Source: Epiperipatus broadwayi (lineage: Eukaryota; Onychophora; Udeonychophora; Euonychophora; Peripatidae). From it: a stretch of 64,000 bases of DNA. A program made the translations under genes and the position numbers. The notes under the pieces were generated by a model that worked only from the letters and a program-made list of their open reading frames with translations, had not been told where the DNA came from and made no database searches. How positions within the stretch are numbered: position 1 is the first letter of the stretch; each line of letters begins with the position of its first letter. Location of the stretch: contig JAQFVV010006215.1 of the NCBI GenBank assembly GCA_028023455.1, positions 374,001 through 438,000 of the forward strand, in the 5' to 3' direction. Below, in pieces: positions 1 through 12,429 of this stretch.

Positions 1-10
1 GGAAAGATAT

Positions 11-759
11 TTAAACATTGTTAGGGGGGGTGAAAATACATATGTATACGTTACATTTATAAGTGCTGCTTGCTGTAATCATAGTTCTCCAAAGTCTTGG
101 GTTATCATTGTTCAATTTGCAAAACTTCAACTTTGATGTATATTGCCATGCTGGGTTTAGTTTGCTTTCCAGTATTTGAGGTCTGATTTTGTTGTTACTG
201 TCCTTTATATTAATATTATGCAATCAAAGACAACATTCTGTTTTTTTATTTGTAGATAATTGCCACATTTTTTTTTATATATATATATTGGTTGAGGGCA
301 TAGATTTTGGTTATTGGGAGCCATCTTAGAGTTTGATTGTTGTGTTATCAGTGACCAGGTTGCTGCATAGATGTCTGGATGTGCAATTTTATTGTCTCTG
401 GTTCGTAGTTTTGCCAGTTTGATATTGAAAGTTGATGGATGTCGCCTTGTGTTGTTACCTAGAGTGAATGTGCATCTAGTGCACCAGTATGCATAAAGCA
501 TAAAAGTGGCTGCACGGACTGATGGAATAGAGCCTTTGCAATATGAATTAATGATTGTTTGAAGGGTTGTGTTAGATTGTCTATATGCTCCTATCATAAT
601 AACTCGAATTCTGTCTAGTGCCGGACAAAGATAGAATAGATGTTCCTGTGTTTCTTCAGCCCTGTGACACAGGGGACAAAAAAGATCAATGTTAGTGTAT
701 AGTCTCCGATATCTCAGAAAATATGTCGTGGGCAGGGCTTGTAGGTTTAGTCTCAGCAA
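11..759 (-). pseudogene. LINE 3'-part remnant with a Cys/His cluster
   Basis: Two overlapping minus-strand reading frames (about 184 and 70 codons) seem to be the C-terminal part of a non-LTR retrotransposon polyprotein. The longer one begins with an 'LNLQALPTTYFLRYRRLY' stretch followed by CPLCHRAEETQEHLFYLC, a C-x2-C...H-x4-C arrangement typical of the zinc-binding domain found after the reverse transcriptase in many LINEs. No reverse transcriptase catalytic motif is present, so the element is truncated at its 5' side. The break lies beside an (ATT)n tract near 778-799. The second frame probably continues the first after a frameshift, but this is inferred. It might be another family that shares this zinc-binding tail. 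Confidence 0.55.
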
Positions 760-777
760 AAAATCAAAATACTTTGG

Positions 778-799
778 CTTATTATTATTATTATTATTA
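778..799. repeat. (ATT)n microsatellite at an element junction
   Basis: A short (TTA)n run separates the minus-strand LINE remnant from the 339-bp repeat block. A similar tract lies at the other end of the block (2616-2632). Confidence 0.9.
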
Positions 800-2619
800 C
801 ATTCATATCGGTTTTTTCAAACCAAATTGTGCAAACGCTTTTTGCGAGTGTTAAATAATAAATGAATACCCTCTGACCCATACAAGATATAGAATTTATG
901 CAGCAATAAAAGGAATCCTCTTATTACTATGACTCAAATATTTATATATGAGCAAATCTGAAGTACTGGCACAGAAGGTGTGACTATAGAACAGTCACTT
1001 TGAATTACTATATATAACTTATGAATGAATGACGCCGATGAAATTTACTAGAATTTACTGAACATCATTCCAACTGAAATTATTCATATATATAAATCAG
1101 CATTTATTTTTTATAGCGTCTGTATACAATTGTAATCACATTCATATCGGCTTTTTCAAACCAAATTGTGCAAACGCTTTTTGCGAGTGTTAAATAATAA
1201 ATGAATACCCTCTGACCCATACAAGATATAGAATTTATGCAGCAATAAAAGGAATCCTCTTATTACTACGACTCAAATATTTATATATGAGCAAACCTGA
1301 AGTACTGGCACAGAAGGTGTGACTATAGAACAGTCACTTTGAATTACTATATATAACTTATGAATGAATGACGCCGATGAAATTTACTAGAATTTACTGA
1401 ACGTCATTCCAACTGAAATTAATCATATATATAAATCAGCATTTATTTTTTATAGCGTCTGTATACAATTGTAATCACATTCATATCGGCTTTTTCAAAC
1501 CAAATTGTGCAAACGCTTTTGCGAGTGTTAAATAATAAATGAATACCCTCTGACCCATACAAGATATAGAATTTATGCAGCAATAAAAGGAATCCTCTTA
1601 TTACTACGACTCATATATTTATATATGAGCAAATCTGAAGTACTGGCACAGAAGGTGTGACTATAGAACAGTCACTTTGAATTACTATATATAACTTATG
1701 AATGAATGACGCCGATGAAATTTACTAGTACTTCATATTTTCTCATATATAAATATTTGAGTCATAGTAATAAGAGGATTCCTTTTATTGCTGCATAAAT
1801 TCTATATCTTGTATGGGTCAGAGGGTATTCATTTATTATTTAACACTCGCAAAAAGCGTTTGCACAATTTGGTTTGAAAAAGCCGATATGAATGTGATTA
1901 CAATTGTATACAGACGCTATAAAAAATAAATGCTGATTTATATATATGATTAATTTCAGTTGGAATGACATTCAGTAAATTCTAGTAAATTTCATCGGTG
2001 TCATTCATTCATAAGTTATATATAGTAATTCAAAGTGACTGTTCTATAGTCACACCTTCTGTGCCAGTACTTCAGATTTGCTCATATATAAATATTTGAG
2101 TCGTAGTAATAAGAGGATTCCTTTTATTGCTGCATAAATTCTATATCTTGTATGGGTCAGAGGGTATTCATTTATTATTTAACACTCGCAAAAAGCGTTT
2201 GCACAATTTGGTTTGAAAAAGCCGATATGAATGTGATTACAATTGTATACAGATGCTATAAAAAATAAATGCTGATTTATATATATGATTAATTTCAGTT
2301 GGAATGACGTTCAGTAAATTTTAGTAAATTTCATCGGCGTCATTCATTCATAAGTTATATATAGTAATTCAAAGTGACTGTTCTATAGTCACACCTTCTG
2401 TGCCAGTACTTCAGATTTGCTCATATATAAATATTTGAGTCATAGTAATAAGAGGATTCCTTTTATTGCTGCATAAATTCTATATCTTATATGGGTCAGA
2501 GGGTATTCATTTATTATTTAACACTCGCAAAAAGCATTTGCACAATTTGGTTTGAAAAAGCCAATATGAATGTGATTACAATTGTATACATACGCTATAA
2601 AAAATAAATGCTGATTTAT
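800..2619. repeat. Head-to-head block of six 339-bp repeat units
   Basis: The motif ATTCATATCGG recurs at 801, 1140 and 1479, exactly 339 bp apart. Its reverse complement recurs at about 1882, 2221 and 2560, again 339 bp apart. There are thus roughly three direct units on the left and three on the right in opposite orientation, switching near 1727-1730. Units differ by only a few substitutions. The switch joins different phases of the unit, so it is not a simple hairpin tip. Each unit carries a small internal inverted repeat, GTGACT...AGTCAC, and no long reading frame. I looked for a hammerhead core in both strands and did not find a convincing one. (ATT)n tracts bound the block on both sides. 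It could be a satellite seed or a tandemly amplified non-autonomous element. Confidence 0.9.
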
Positions 2620-2810
2620 TATTATTATTATTTAATAAATATAGCTTTACTTCTCACTATATGTAAAATATATAATTGTTAATTAGAGAAGATATTAATT
2701 AGTATTAAAGTTTATCGACTTAACATTTTCGAGGATCCATGCCTCATATTCATAGCCTTCATAAAATGTATAATAAAATATGCAAATACAAATATTCAAA
2801 TAAGCTAGTG

Positions 2811-3242
2811 TTACGTAGCCCATTTTTTAGAAATCTCGAAGCAAGTATCCTTTCTATTAATGGCATGGATGTTTCCATTGATGTAAAATGCCTCCTTTAT
2901 TTTTCTTTTGTGATCATTTGATTCTGAGCACAATATTATGGGATTGGCGGGTGTGAAGTTGTGCCCAGATTGTTTAGCATGCTCCAAGAATACAGAGGAT
3001 GTGTTGCTGTTTTTCTGAGCTCTGTTAAATGTGTAAATATGTTGACCCGGTCTAGTATTGATTGTAGCTTTCATTTGACCATAATATATAGCATGGCATC
3101 CAGCCTGAGGGCAGGCAATAATAGAGTACACCACATGTGGGGTGAACGATCGATCAATGTGGTCTTTAGAGTTGTTAAGCAATCTATTAGAATTAGGTGG
3201 AGTTCTAACTGCTATGTTAAATTTATCGTTTAATGCTTTCAT
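2811..3242 (-). pseudogene. Penelope-like element GIY-YIG endonuclease fragment
   Basis: The minus-strand frame of 143 codons contains the endonuclease module that sits C-terminal to the reverse transcriptase in Penelope-like elements. VVYSI and, about 12 residues later, IYYGQ correspond to the 'GIY' and 'YIG' strands. NTRPGQH supplies the conserved arginine, and KEAFYI near the end supplies the conserved metal-binding glutamate. A Cys lies between the two strands. No reverse transcriptase precedes it in the window, so this is a 3' fragment. An (ATT)n tract (3299-3322) separates it from the next LINE. The domain identity is fairly certain; activity is unlikely. Confidence 0.75.
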
Positions 3243-3298
3243 TAGTTTGTTAGATATTTTAGGAATGTAGGGGATTGTTATTCTAGGTAGATTGGTGC

Positions 3299-3322
3299 GT
3301 TATTATTATTATTATTATTATT
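3299..3322. repeat. (ATT)n microsatellite at the 5' edge of the LINE
   Basis: A (TTA)n run immediately precedes the first readable codon of the LINE ORF1 fragment. The same trinucleotide forms the 3' tail of that LINE. Confidence 0.9.
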
Positions 3323-3841
3323 AGATTTAATAAATCGAATTTTGCTAATGTTTATTCTAAGTCTATTAGACATAAAATTCTTAATTATCCAGATATTACT
3401 CCCAAATTCATTCCAGCTTATAGATCACATTCACTTGACTTTCATTCAAATAGTAACTATTGGATAAATCATTCTGGATACTCCTCTTTATCTTCTAGTA
3501 AAAATGATTTTTCAAGGACTAAAAAAACTAATATATCTGATGGATTTAATAAATCTAATTTTGCTGATGTTTATTCTAATACTAATATAACTTATAATAG
3601 ATATTTTCTTTCTAATATGCCAGTAAATCTCAGTTCAAAAGATATTACAGTATTTCTTGAAAATAATTTACAAACTAGTATTGTTTGTCATAAAGTTAAT
3701 ATGAATAATTCTAAGTCTTCTTGCTTTTATATTTCTGTTTCTGCACATAAACATAATGAAATAATATCCCCTAATTTATGGCCTTGCGGTGCTTCCATTT
3801 CTTTTTTTTATGGATCTCTGGCCAGTTCTCTAAAGTTTTAA
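3323..3841 (+). pseudogene. LINE ORF1, C-terminal part
   Basis: An open frame of 172 codons runs without a stop from the (ATT)n tract to 3841. It is rich in Asn, Ser and Lys and ends with SPNLWPCGASISFFYG. That matches the usual ORF1 ending in Jockey/CR1-type elements, where a 'P..WP.G..V..F' motif closes the nucleic-acid-binding domain. Within it a phrase recurs: FNKSNFA(N/D)VYS appears near codons 2-12 and again near codons 73-83, suggesting an internal duplication. The N-terminal part is missing because of truncation. The product would be an RNA-binding protein that coats the LINE RNA. Confidence 0.6.
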
Positions 3842-3943
3842 GAGAATTTATTTTGTTTTACTATCTATTTTATTTGTATTTTTTTTTCTTTATCTCTTTC
3901 TTTTTCTCTTTTTGGTTTTATTTGTGTTGTTTCCATTATCTTT

Positions 3944-6694
3944 GTGGGTAACATGGTAGGCCTTTCTTGTTTCTACATGAATGTCAGAGGTATGAGGACT
4001 AAATGTGTTCAAATTAAACAATTTTTTGAAACAGAACATTTTGATCTTATTTTACTTACAGAAACTTGGTTAAATCAACAATTTCCTGATTGTTCTTTTC
4101 TTGATGATAGATTCAGTGTTTTGCGAACTGACAGATCTATGGATAATATTTTTCGAGGTGGTGGTACTCTGATTGCTCTTCATAAAGATGTTTTTTTATA
4201 AAAAACTTTATTTTTCTTCTTCTTTTTGTGAATCTACATGGTGTGAAATTACTTTAAATCACAATTTTAAATTGATTTTAGGTAATGTTTACCTCAAACC
4301 CACTTTGTCGTTGTTGGAGTTTGATTATTTTTTGACATCTCTTGAAGATTTTCTGATTGGCTATGATAATGTTATTATTACTGGGGATTTAAATGTTCCG
4401 GATTTATATCAGGGTAGAATTGCTACACACTTTTCTTTTTTGTCTTCTAAAGCTTCTAGAATGTTACAGTTCTGTAAATTTTTAGGACTTAAGCAATATA
4501 ACCCATTTGTTAATTCCTCTCATCGTACTTTGGATTATATTTTATGTAATTCAATAGTAGTTGGTAATTTTCAAGTTGTCTCTGTTAATTTTCCTATTGA
4601 TGCTCATCATCCACCTTTTGAGTTTTATATTAACGTTTGTCACTCAAAGATTAATTTTTCTAATATTTCAAGAAAGGAGTATGGGAAGGGTAATTATGTT
4701 GATTTTTGTAGTAACTTTTCTAGGGTTAATTGGTATTTTTTGTATTCTTTTAATGATGTAAATCATTGCTTGGATGGGTTTTTAAAGATTCTTAATAGTT
4801 TTATTGATTTGTATATTCCCAATAAGCGGCCTTTTTATAAGGGTTTTCCTCCTTGTTTTTCATGCGATCTTGTTAAAATTATTAAAAGGAAGTCTTATCA
4901 TTGTAGACATTATTTTAAAACACAGAATATCTTTTTTTATAATAATTTCAGAAGATTGGTGAAGCATATTTATAAAAGAGATTTGCAGAATTATATTAGA
5001 AAAATTGACGTTAATATTTTTTCTAACCCTAAAGAATTTTGGAATTTCATTAATAAGTCTGGTTTGGGTAAGAAAAGGGTTCAAGCTACTCATGGTTTCA
5101 CTTTAAGTGCAAATGACTTTTCAAAACATTTTGCTGATGTATATTCATCACATGATGCAATATCTTCAAATATTGCATCATTTTGTAATTCTTCAACTGT
5201 TCATTGTATGATTGACCATATTTCTAAGGATGATGTTGTTATGGCTATTAAGCAACTTAAATTCATTTTAGTTTGGGAAATGATAATATTCCTTCATTTA
5301 TTTATAAAGGACTAGCTGAATTTATTGCAGTACCTCTTGCATTTATTTTTAATTTATCACTGAACTCTTGTGTTTTTTCTAATGTGCTTAAGTGTGCCAA
5401 AATGGTCCCAATTTTTAAGAATGGTTCATGTGATTGTGTTAATAATTATAGACCTATTTCTGTTTTACATACTATTGCTAGAATTTTTGAGAGGTGTGTT
5501 TATAATAAAATTATTTTAGATGTTGGTAAACTCATTTCTTCTTCACAGCATGGTTTTATACCTAATAGATCTGTAGAAACTAATTTGTTAACAATTTATG
5601 ATCATATAGCCCATGCAATTGAGGACCAGCAGAGACTTGATGTTGTTTATTTTGATTTATCAAAAGCTTTTGATAAAGTAGACCACAGTATTCTTCTTCG
5701 CAAATTATATCAAATGGGTTTTTCTACTAAGCTTGTTTATTGGTTTCAATCCTTTCTTCATGGTCGTACTGCATATATTAAATTTAATAATACTATTTCA
5801 TCTAATTTTAAATGTAATTTGGGAGTTCCTCAGGGTAGTATTTTAGCACCTATGCTTTTTAACATTTATATGAATGACCTTAAGGATTGCTTAAAATCTT
5901 CTTATCTTTTGTGCTATGCAGATGACTGTAAAATCTTTAGAAGAATCACATCTGTGTTTGATTGCACTCTTCTTCAAAAGGATATAGATAATTTTAGTGC
6001 TTGGTGTGATCTAAATAATATGATTGTTAATTTCAGTAAATGTTCCTTAGTCTCGTATTCTAAAAAATCTGAAGTTTTGCATTTTTCTTATTTTATTAAT
6101 TGTCACAAAATTATTTCTGTTGAATCCCAAAAAGATTTGGGAGTTATATTTTCTAGTAATGGATCCTTTCTTCCTCATTTGGAAATGATTATTGGTAAGG
6201 CTTTAAAAATTATAGGTACTATTCTAAGGTTTGGTTATCATTTCAGTGGTGATACAAAATTTAAATTATTTTTATCATTGGTTCTTCCCATCATTGAATA
6301 CTGTTCAGTCATTTGGAATCCTAGCTCTAAACAGGGATATAATTTATTACAATCAGTGTCTAATAAGTTTTCTAAATATGTTTCTTTGGGAAATAAAACT
6401 GTTGTTCATCTTTCTTCTAGAAGACAATATAGAGATCTTAAATATCTTTATAAACTTGTTAATAGAATAGTTCTTTTATCCAACACAATTTCTACTGTTA
6501 TAATTAGATCTCATGTGCATGATACTTGGTCTGCTTCTGTTTGTTACATTAAAACTTGTCATTCTAATGTTCTTAGATTTTCTCCTTTATTTAGGCTACC
6601 ATCTTTATATAATCAGATTTGTAGTAATATTAATTACTTCAATTTAGATTATAATCAATTTTGTAATGTTATTAAATTTAAATGTCAGATTTGA
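3944..6694 (+). pseudogene. LINE ORF2: endonuclease and reverse transcriptase, two frameshifts
   Basis: Three successive frames (3944-4201, 4173-5315, 5273-6694) give one interrupted polyprotein of about 900 residues. The first starts MGNMVGLSCFYMNVRG and has LTETWL. The second has GDLNV, HRTLDYIL and DAHHP. Together these are the apurinic-type endonuclease motifs. The third has NNYRPIS, FDLSKAFDKVDH, GVPQGSILAPMLF and the catalytic CYADD of the reverse transcriptase, followed by the thumb and a C-terminal region. Frameshifts lie near 4190-4201 and 5265-5285; both sit in or next to T- or A-rich runs. The last frame reads through without stops. The family reaction is target-primed reverse transcription of the element RNA. 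CR1 and Jockey cannot be separated here by eye. Confidence 0.85.
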
Positions 6695-7017
6695 TTGGTT
6701 TAACTTGATTTTGTTTATATATATATATATTTGTTAAATTGTTTTTTATTATTATTATTATTTTGTTACGTGCTTTATATTTATCCCTTTTATTTATTTG
6801 TTATTATTAATGTTTTAATAATAATTGTTTATATGCTGATGTTTAATTTTACTTTAGATTTTTAAATGTGTTAATTATCTTTTATTGAAATATGGTACAT
6901 AATTATATTAATAATTTGTCATTTAAACTCATTTATGTATTTATATATTTGTTATGGTGCAATACTGTAATTGGCTTTATGCTGTAGTTTTGTACGGTAA
7001 ATAAATGAATTGAATTG

Positions 7018-7209
<192 letters not shown>

Positions 7210-7780
7210 TTAACTAGCAAGTCTGATTTTTTTATTATAATATCTTCTTTTAATTTATCATTTACCTTGTTTTTCACTTGTCTCAATTCCTTAATGATAA
7301 TCAGAATTTTATATTATAAAAATGTGATCCAAATTCATTTTAGTTGTAGAAATACTATTTCTGAACCTATTTTTGATCAAATCTTAATTTAAATAAAATT
7401 TATTTTAAACTTAGAGATTCATGAATAAAAATCTTCCTTTTGTGATTTTCTAAGTCATGAGATATATTATCTAATTCCTTTACAAAATGGATCAACCATT
7501 AATTTTATTTCTAATTTATAATTCTGTACAACTTTGTTACCTTTTTTTTTGTCCACCATAGAATTACAATAACTCTTCAACATTATAATTCATGTTTGTA
7601 TTCTTTTAAATTACTTTTTCAGTTGGGTTATACATAATTTCTGTTTCATCATCACAATTTCTTAACAACATAAATAAAAATTACAATTGATGAAAACTTT
7701 TGTCAGAGATGTAATGCAAAAAATAAAATATAAATTGAGACAAACTTGTGATTTTATTAAACTTCAAAAGAACTTATATA
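7210..7780. other. AT-rich non-coding stretch
   Basis: I see no conserved protein, RNA gene or terminal repeat here. Short reading frames have no recognisable motif. Confidence 0.5.
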
Positions 7781-7784
7781 AATA

Positions 7785-8062
7785 CAATTTATTCAAACCA
7801 CTTCAAACACTTTTTAGCAAAACTTTTTATTTGTACATATATACATACACCTATGTTTTGACTGTCCTGCAGTCTTCTTCAGAGCCAATTTACTTTAATA
7901 CTTTATTTGTACATATATACATACATGTCCTGCAGTCTTCTTCAGACCCAAGTAAATTGGCTCTGAAGAATACTTCAGGACAGTCGAAACATGGGTGTAT
8001 GTATATGTGTACAAATAAAAGGTTTTGCTAAAAAGTGTTCAAAGTGATTTGGATAAATTTTA
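7785..8062. mobile_element. Fold-back repeat with hammerhead-like motifs (PLE-terminal type)
   Basis: Two arms lie in opposite orientation. The left reads CACTTTTTAGCAAAACTTTTTATTTGTACATATATACATACACC; the right is its near reverse complement ending at about 8062. Three copies of a hammerhead-like motif sit inside: minus strand near 7855-7885 and 7927-7950, plus strand near 7962-7995. The plus copy reads CTGAAGA, a short stem-loop, then AGTCGAAAC. CUGANGA followed by a stem II and GAAA is the catalytic core of hammerhead ribozymes. Such motifs are known in the terminal repeats of Penelope-like elements. Stem I is not convincing here, so activity is doubtful. This may be a PLE terminal-repeat relic. 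Confidence 0.55.
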
Positions 8063-8065
8063 TTT

Positions 8066-8868
8066 TTATAAGATATTACAGCAAAATAAAAAAAAGAGTG
8101 ATTTTGGTAATATTTCAAATGAACTTGATGAGCTTTTTTGAAAAAGGATTGGACTAAGGACATGTTGACTTATATTATTATTAATGTTACTTCTTTAAAG
8201 GATTATTTTACCAAAGAATATAGTCTGAAGTTTACAATGCTATTATAGTCAAAAATCTTCCAAGTTTGGGAATTTAAAGAATCATGAGTAATTTTTAAAT
8301 TATACTTTAAAATCATATGAAAGTTCTTGCTTTTATGATGTAATGAAAAATTTAGTATATATTAAAGTTATTCATCTAAAATTTAGAGATTCTACTGAGG
8401 AGTTTAATGATAGGGGATATAACAATTTACCTCAAAAGCTCTTCTTATTACTATCATATTAGTTTTATAATCTGGTCAAGTTGCAGAAAATAAAACATCC
8501 ATTTAGTTTTGTGAAAATTTTGCAATGGTTATTTCATAATGGAAAGAGGAATATAAATTTACATATATAGTATTTTATGAATGATGGAGGGGGGACAATT
8601 TAATGGTTACCTGATTTATTACATGATATTAATTATCAGTAGCTATGAAGTTTATTATAGTAAAATGACAAACTCAGAGCTAAGAAATTTCAATTGTGTA
8701 AAAAAAAAAAATATTTTAATTTGTTCAACTCAAATGGAATTATTGTTCTCAATTTGCCACTTATTGACTTAAATGTTATTTAACCTCCACAGCAATTAAT
8801 TGCATAGTTATTTAAATTATATATCTCTTAGTTGATTTTATTTATTTATTTAAAACATAGTGATTCAG
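8066..8868. other. AT-rich non-coding stretch
   Basis: No gene or repeat recognised. Homopolymer and A/T-rich sequence only. Confidence 0.5.
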
Positions 8869-8882
8869 TAATATAACATTTT

Positions 8883-9100
8883 AAACAGGCAAAAACTCTC
8901 CATATAAGGCCACAAACCAGAAACTAGTCTGGGGATATTGGATGAGTAGGCAATAGATAGGAATTTTATGCACAAGCCTTCTGGCATCCATTAATTACTC
9001 TGGTTAGCACAAGGTGGCACTACTATATGGAGAGTTTTTGTCTGTTTACTAACAGTTATGTGCTAGCATGAGATGGTGATCATGTGATGTTTTAGTGATT
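8883..9100. mobile_element. PalF palindromic element, short copy, 14-bp TSD
   Basis: The ends read AAACAGGCAAAAACTCTCC and GGAGAGTTTTTGTCTGTTT, with an imperfect palindrome between them and an additional right-hand extension, ACTAACAGTTATG...GATCATGTGATGTTTTAGTGATT. The insert is flanked by a perfect 14-bp direct repeat TAATATAACATTTT at 8869-8882 and 9101-9114. It encodes no protein. The direct repeat is too long for most cut-and-paste transposons and suggests insertion by target-primed reverse transcription (inference). Confidence 0.8.
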
Positions 9101-9114
9101 TAATATAACATTTT

Positions 9115-10310
9115 CATATTATTATCATTTGGTATTTTGGGATTAGCATTGCTTTCCACCATATTGATTCTAAGTTTGTGAATATATTTGAAAGTATCGG
9201 TTTAGATTTAGCAAACTATATATTTTAAAAATGACGTTTTGAGTTCAAATTAATTTTTTTTAAAAAGTATCCTAAATACAACATAAATAAAAGATTTAAA
9301 ATCAAATAAAATTAAATGTCAAAAATTGCTTTTATTCCTAATTTTTTTATCCCAAAAAATCTTTGATTTCTATCCTACTGGTAATAATTTATTTAAAATT
9401 AAATTGAGTTCAAAACTCATTTTTTAAATATAAATTTCATGTTCATAATCATTTTTTAGATGAATTCACAAAGTAACTTTTTTAAATATAAAGTTTTCTA
9501 ATCTTTAAATAAAAGTAACAAAACATAAAAGTGTTAGAATCAATACGGCAAAAAATAGTGTTAATCCCAAAGTACCTATTTTTTTTTTTTACCAAAGTAG
9601 TAGTAGATATCACTCTAATTATATATAAAACATATTTCTAATGATTTATAGAAATAAGTATTAAATATCATGCTCCAAAATTTTAAATTATGCAAAATAT
9701 TATCTTTTTGTTTTTTAATTATTATTTTTTATTGTAATGTGTATAATATTATTTTAGACTTTGTTTTAATATAACATATTTTTAATGTTTCCACACACAC
9801 ATTAGAATTTAAACTTTTAAAACAAAAATGAACAATATTATCAAAAAAATACTGAGTGTAGATTGAAAATTATATTTATACACAGATAAATAAACTACAA
9901 ATATTAATTATTTTTCCAAGAGCAATACTCTTTGCACTACTATGGAACCATTTATTATACGCTTGACTAACCAATGAACATTAATTAAATGATATAGTAC
10001 TGTAAGATTTACTCTTTCAAATTAGTGTCTTTTTTTGTTTACATCAACCTGATATTGGGGAAATTGCTTATAAATATATAAATAACTTGGTGTTTTAATT
10101 TACAATAGAAATTCGTAATACCACATGTTGCTTATGGGTTGCTAGTAGCCCACAATTAGTCTACATTGTTCTATATACAAAATAAAATGCTTTGTAATCT
10201 CTATTATGAACTTGTTTAAAACTGAGATGTTAAAATAATTGTCTTTGAAGGTGGAGGCAATGTAGTAATATAGCTAGAATTTATGAACTTCTATGCAGTA
10301 TTAAAAAAGG
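9115..10310. other. AT-rich non-coding stretch
   Basis: No recognisable coding, RNA or repeat structure. Confidence 0.5.
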
Positions 10311-10313
10311 GAT

Positions 10314-10427
10314 ACTTTTTTTTCCATACGTCATAGTATCGGCTGGGGGGTGAACCCGCAACAACCATATGCAATCAACTGCTTGCTTGCAAGGCAGCTT
10401 CGCAGACCTCTCAGCTAACAATGCTTG
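10314..10427 (-). mobile_element. tRNA-like SINE (family S1)
   Basis: The minus strand reads CAAGCATTGTTAGCTGAGAGG...CTTGCAAGCAAGCAG...GGGTTCACCCCCC...CGTATGGAAAAAAAA. It has an A-box-like 'TTAGCTGAGAGG', a B-box-like GGGTTCACC, and a short A-rich tail. Similar copies are at 26.35, 28.55, 28.75, 33.75, 58.75 and 59.62 kb. It carries an extra repeat of the GCAAGCAG segment compared with the most compact copies. Confidence 0.7.
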
Positions 10428-10429
10428 AA

Positions 10430-12360
10430 AAAAGGGATACTTTTTGGTGTTAATAACATATATGTTAATAGTTTTTTGAATATATATATATATAATGTCT
10501 CTAAAACCCAGGGGTTCTTGTATATTGCCTTGACTTACTTCATTATAGCTTGGCCATTAAAGGAAAGATCAACTCCCATCGGTACCAATTTTTATTTGAT
10601 AATTTTCCAACTAATTCATAAAAGGATGTACTATATAAATTATTATTAACTGGAATCAATTTTTAATTTTGTATATATTAAAAATTCATCAGCTGATACA
10701 ATTTTAATGTAAATAAAATTATGCGATAATTGCAATATTTCAATCTTATATTGTATATTCGTAATTATTGTACATTAATTAATTATAATGAACTATAATA
10801 TTTCATGGAATTTATAAAAAAAAATTTAAGCTGCCGAAAAAAAAAAAAAAAAGACAATTTTTTCATAAAATTTTAACTTTCAGCATTATTTATAATTTTT
10901 GAAAAATTAAAAAAATTACATTGGAATTTACAATTTTGAGAACGCCTCCAAAGAAACGTTTAATTAAAAGAATTGATCTGAATGACAGTTCATAATCACT
11001 TGATACAATCTTTTATATATTTTTATTTATAACTGAGTAATGTAAATTTAAGTTATGTTTATTTTATTTTATTTCAAAAATGAACTAGGAATATATTTAT
11101 ATAAATCAAATATTTAATACCTTGAAGGTAGTATATAAAAAAAGAGACCACTAAAACTAAAAAAAATAAAAGAAGCATAGTTCATATGCAATTCAAGACT
11201 TGTTCTCAACTTCAGTAGCATTCAACTATATCAATGCTGGAATTTTAATTAATAGTATAATATTTTATAATCAATATTATTTCAATTCTAATCATAAGTA
11301 TAATGGGAAAAGACAAAAAATTCATTTGGTGATGTTTGAAATTAGAAATGAAATACTACTCAATGTTAAAGATATAATTGATTATATATAAAAAGTTATT
11401 TGCTTGAGGACAAATTGAGTGAACTAATAAGAGAATAATATAATAACCAAGTTATAATCTTTGATCAATGTTAAGAAGTTTGTCTTTGCTTCAGTGGCAT
11501 AAGCAAGTCAAAGCAATGTGCAAGGATTCCTAAGTCTTAAAAGAACTTGTGGTTTATATATACTCAAAAAAGTATTAAGATATATATTATAAATACCACA
11601 AAGGATCTTTTTTGAAATATTATGTAGGATTCATAAATTCTAATTAAGTCTCTACATTATTGCCACTATTATTTTAGCATTTAAGTTTTAATGTCTATAT
11701 TCATTTGTGGGGGCACATACTTATTTGTATACCATTTCTTGTGAAATCAAGTCAAACTCACAATTATTATTCATTCACTGGCAAATTTTCATCTTATTAT
11801 CTTCTACTGCATAATTACCTTTAACAGTATTGAGAGTCTTGCTCTTGTCCATTGGCCTTTTCTTAAGCCATAGAAGGGTATAATATCTATATCTATTCTC
11901 TTTTTTTGTCTCTGTCAATAAATAATGCCCATATTGTATCTAGTGATACTCTTGACAAAGAAATAATTTTATTTAAAATATCTTGTATATTCCAACATTA
12001 AATATTAATTGATTATTTTTTCTCATTTATAATTTTTTTAAATTCAATCCTTCAAACCTCTCAATTTTAGGTTTTGTAGCAATATTCTTTTTTATATTAG
12101 TGGAGGGGAGGGGGGGTAAAACTTCCAAATTGGAGAACCCTGTTCTCATTTAATGCAATTATTTTCATTTGATTCTTTCAACTTAAATGACCATTTAAGG
12201 GTTTCATCTCTTACAAGCATAGTTCTCATGTTCATGGTGATAAACATTTCCTTCACTCAGCAAGTGATTTAACAAGATTGAGGTATTGAAAAAGATAGAT
12301 CAGAAGTTATCATAGGAATTTATGTTAATAAGATGACAATTTCAGGAATGTGGAAGATTG
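10430..12360. other. AT-rich non-coding stretch
   Basis: No supported gene. Small open frames lack motifs. A run of about 15 A bases lies at 10839-10853. Confidence 0.5.
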
Positions 12361-12429
12361 CCAACATTGTTCAAAATCTATTGGTTTGAAGGAGTTAACA
12401 AAAATGTAAAAGATGAGTATAAGATTATG

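Noticed and set aside
800-2619. Possible hammerhead ribozyme in the 339-bp unit (CTGAAGTACTGGCACAGAAG)
   Set aside because: The first core box lacks A9 and the second box is GAAG without a closing stem; neither strand gives a complete core.
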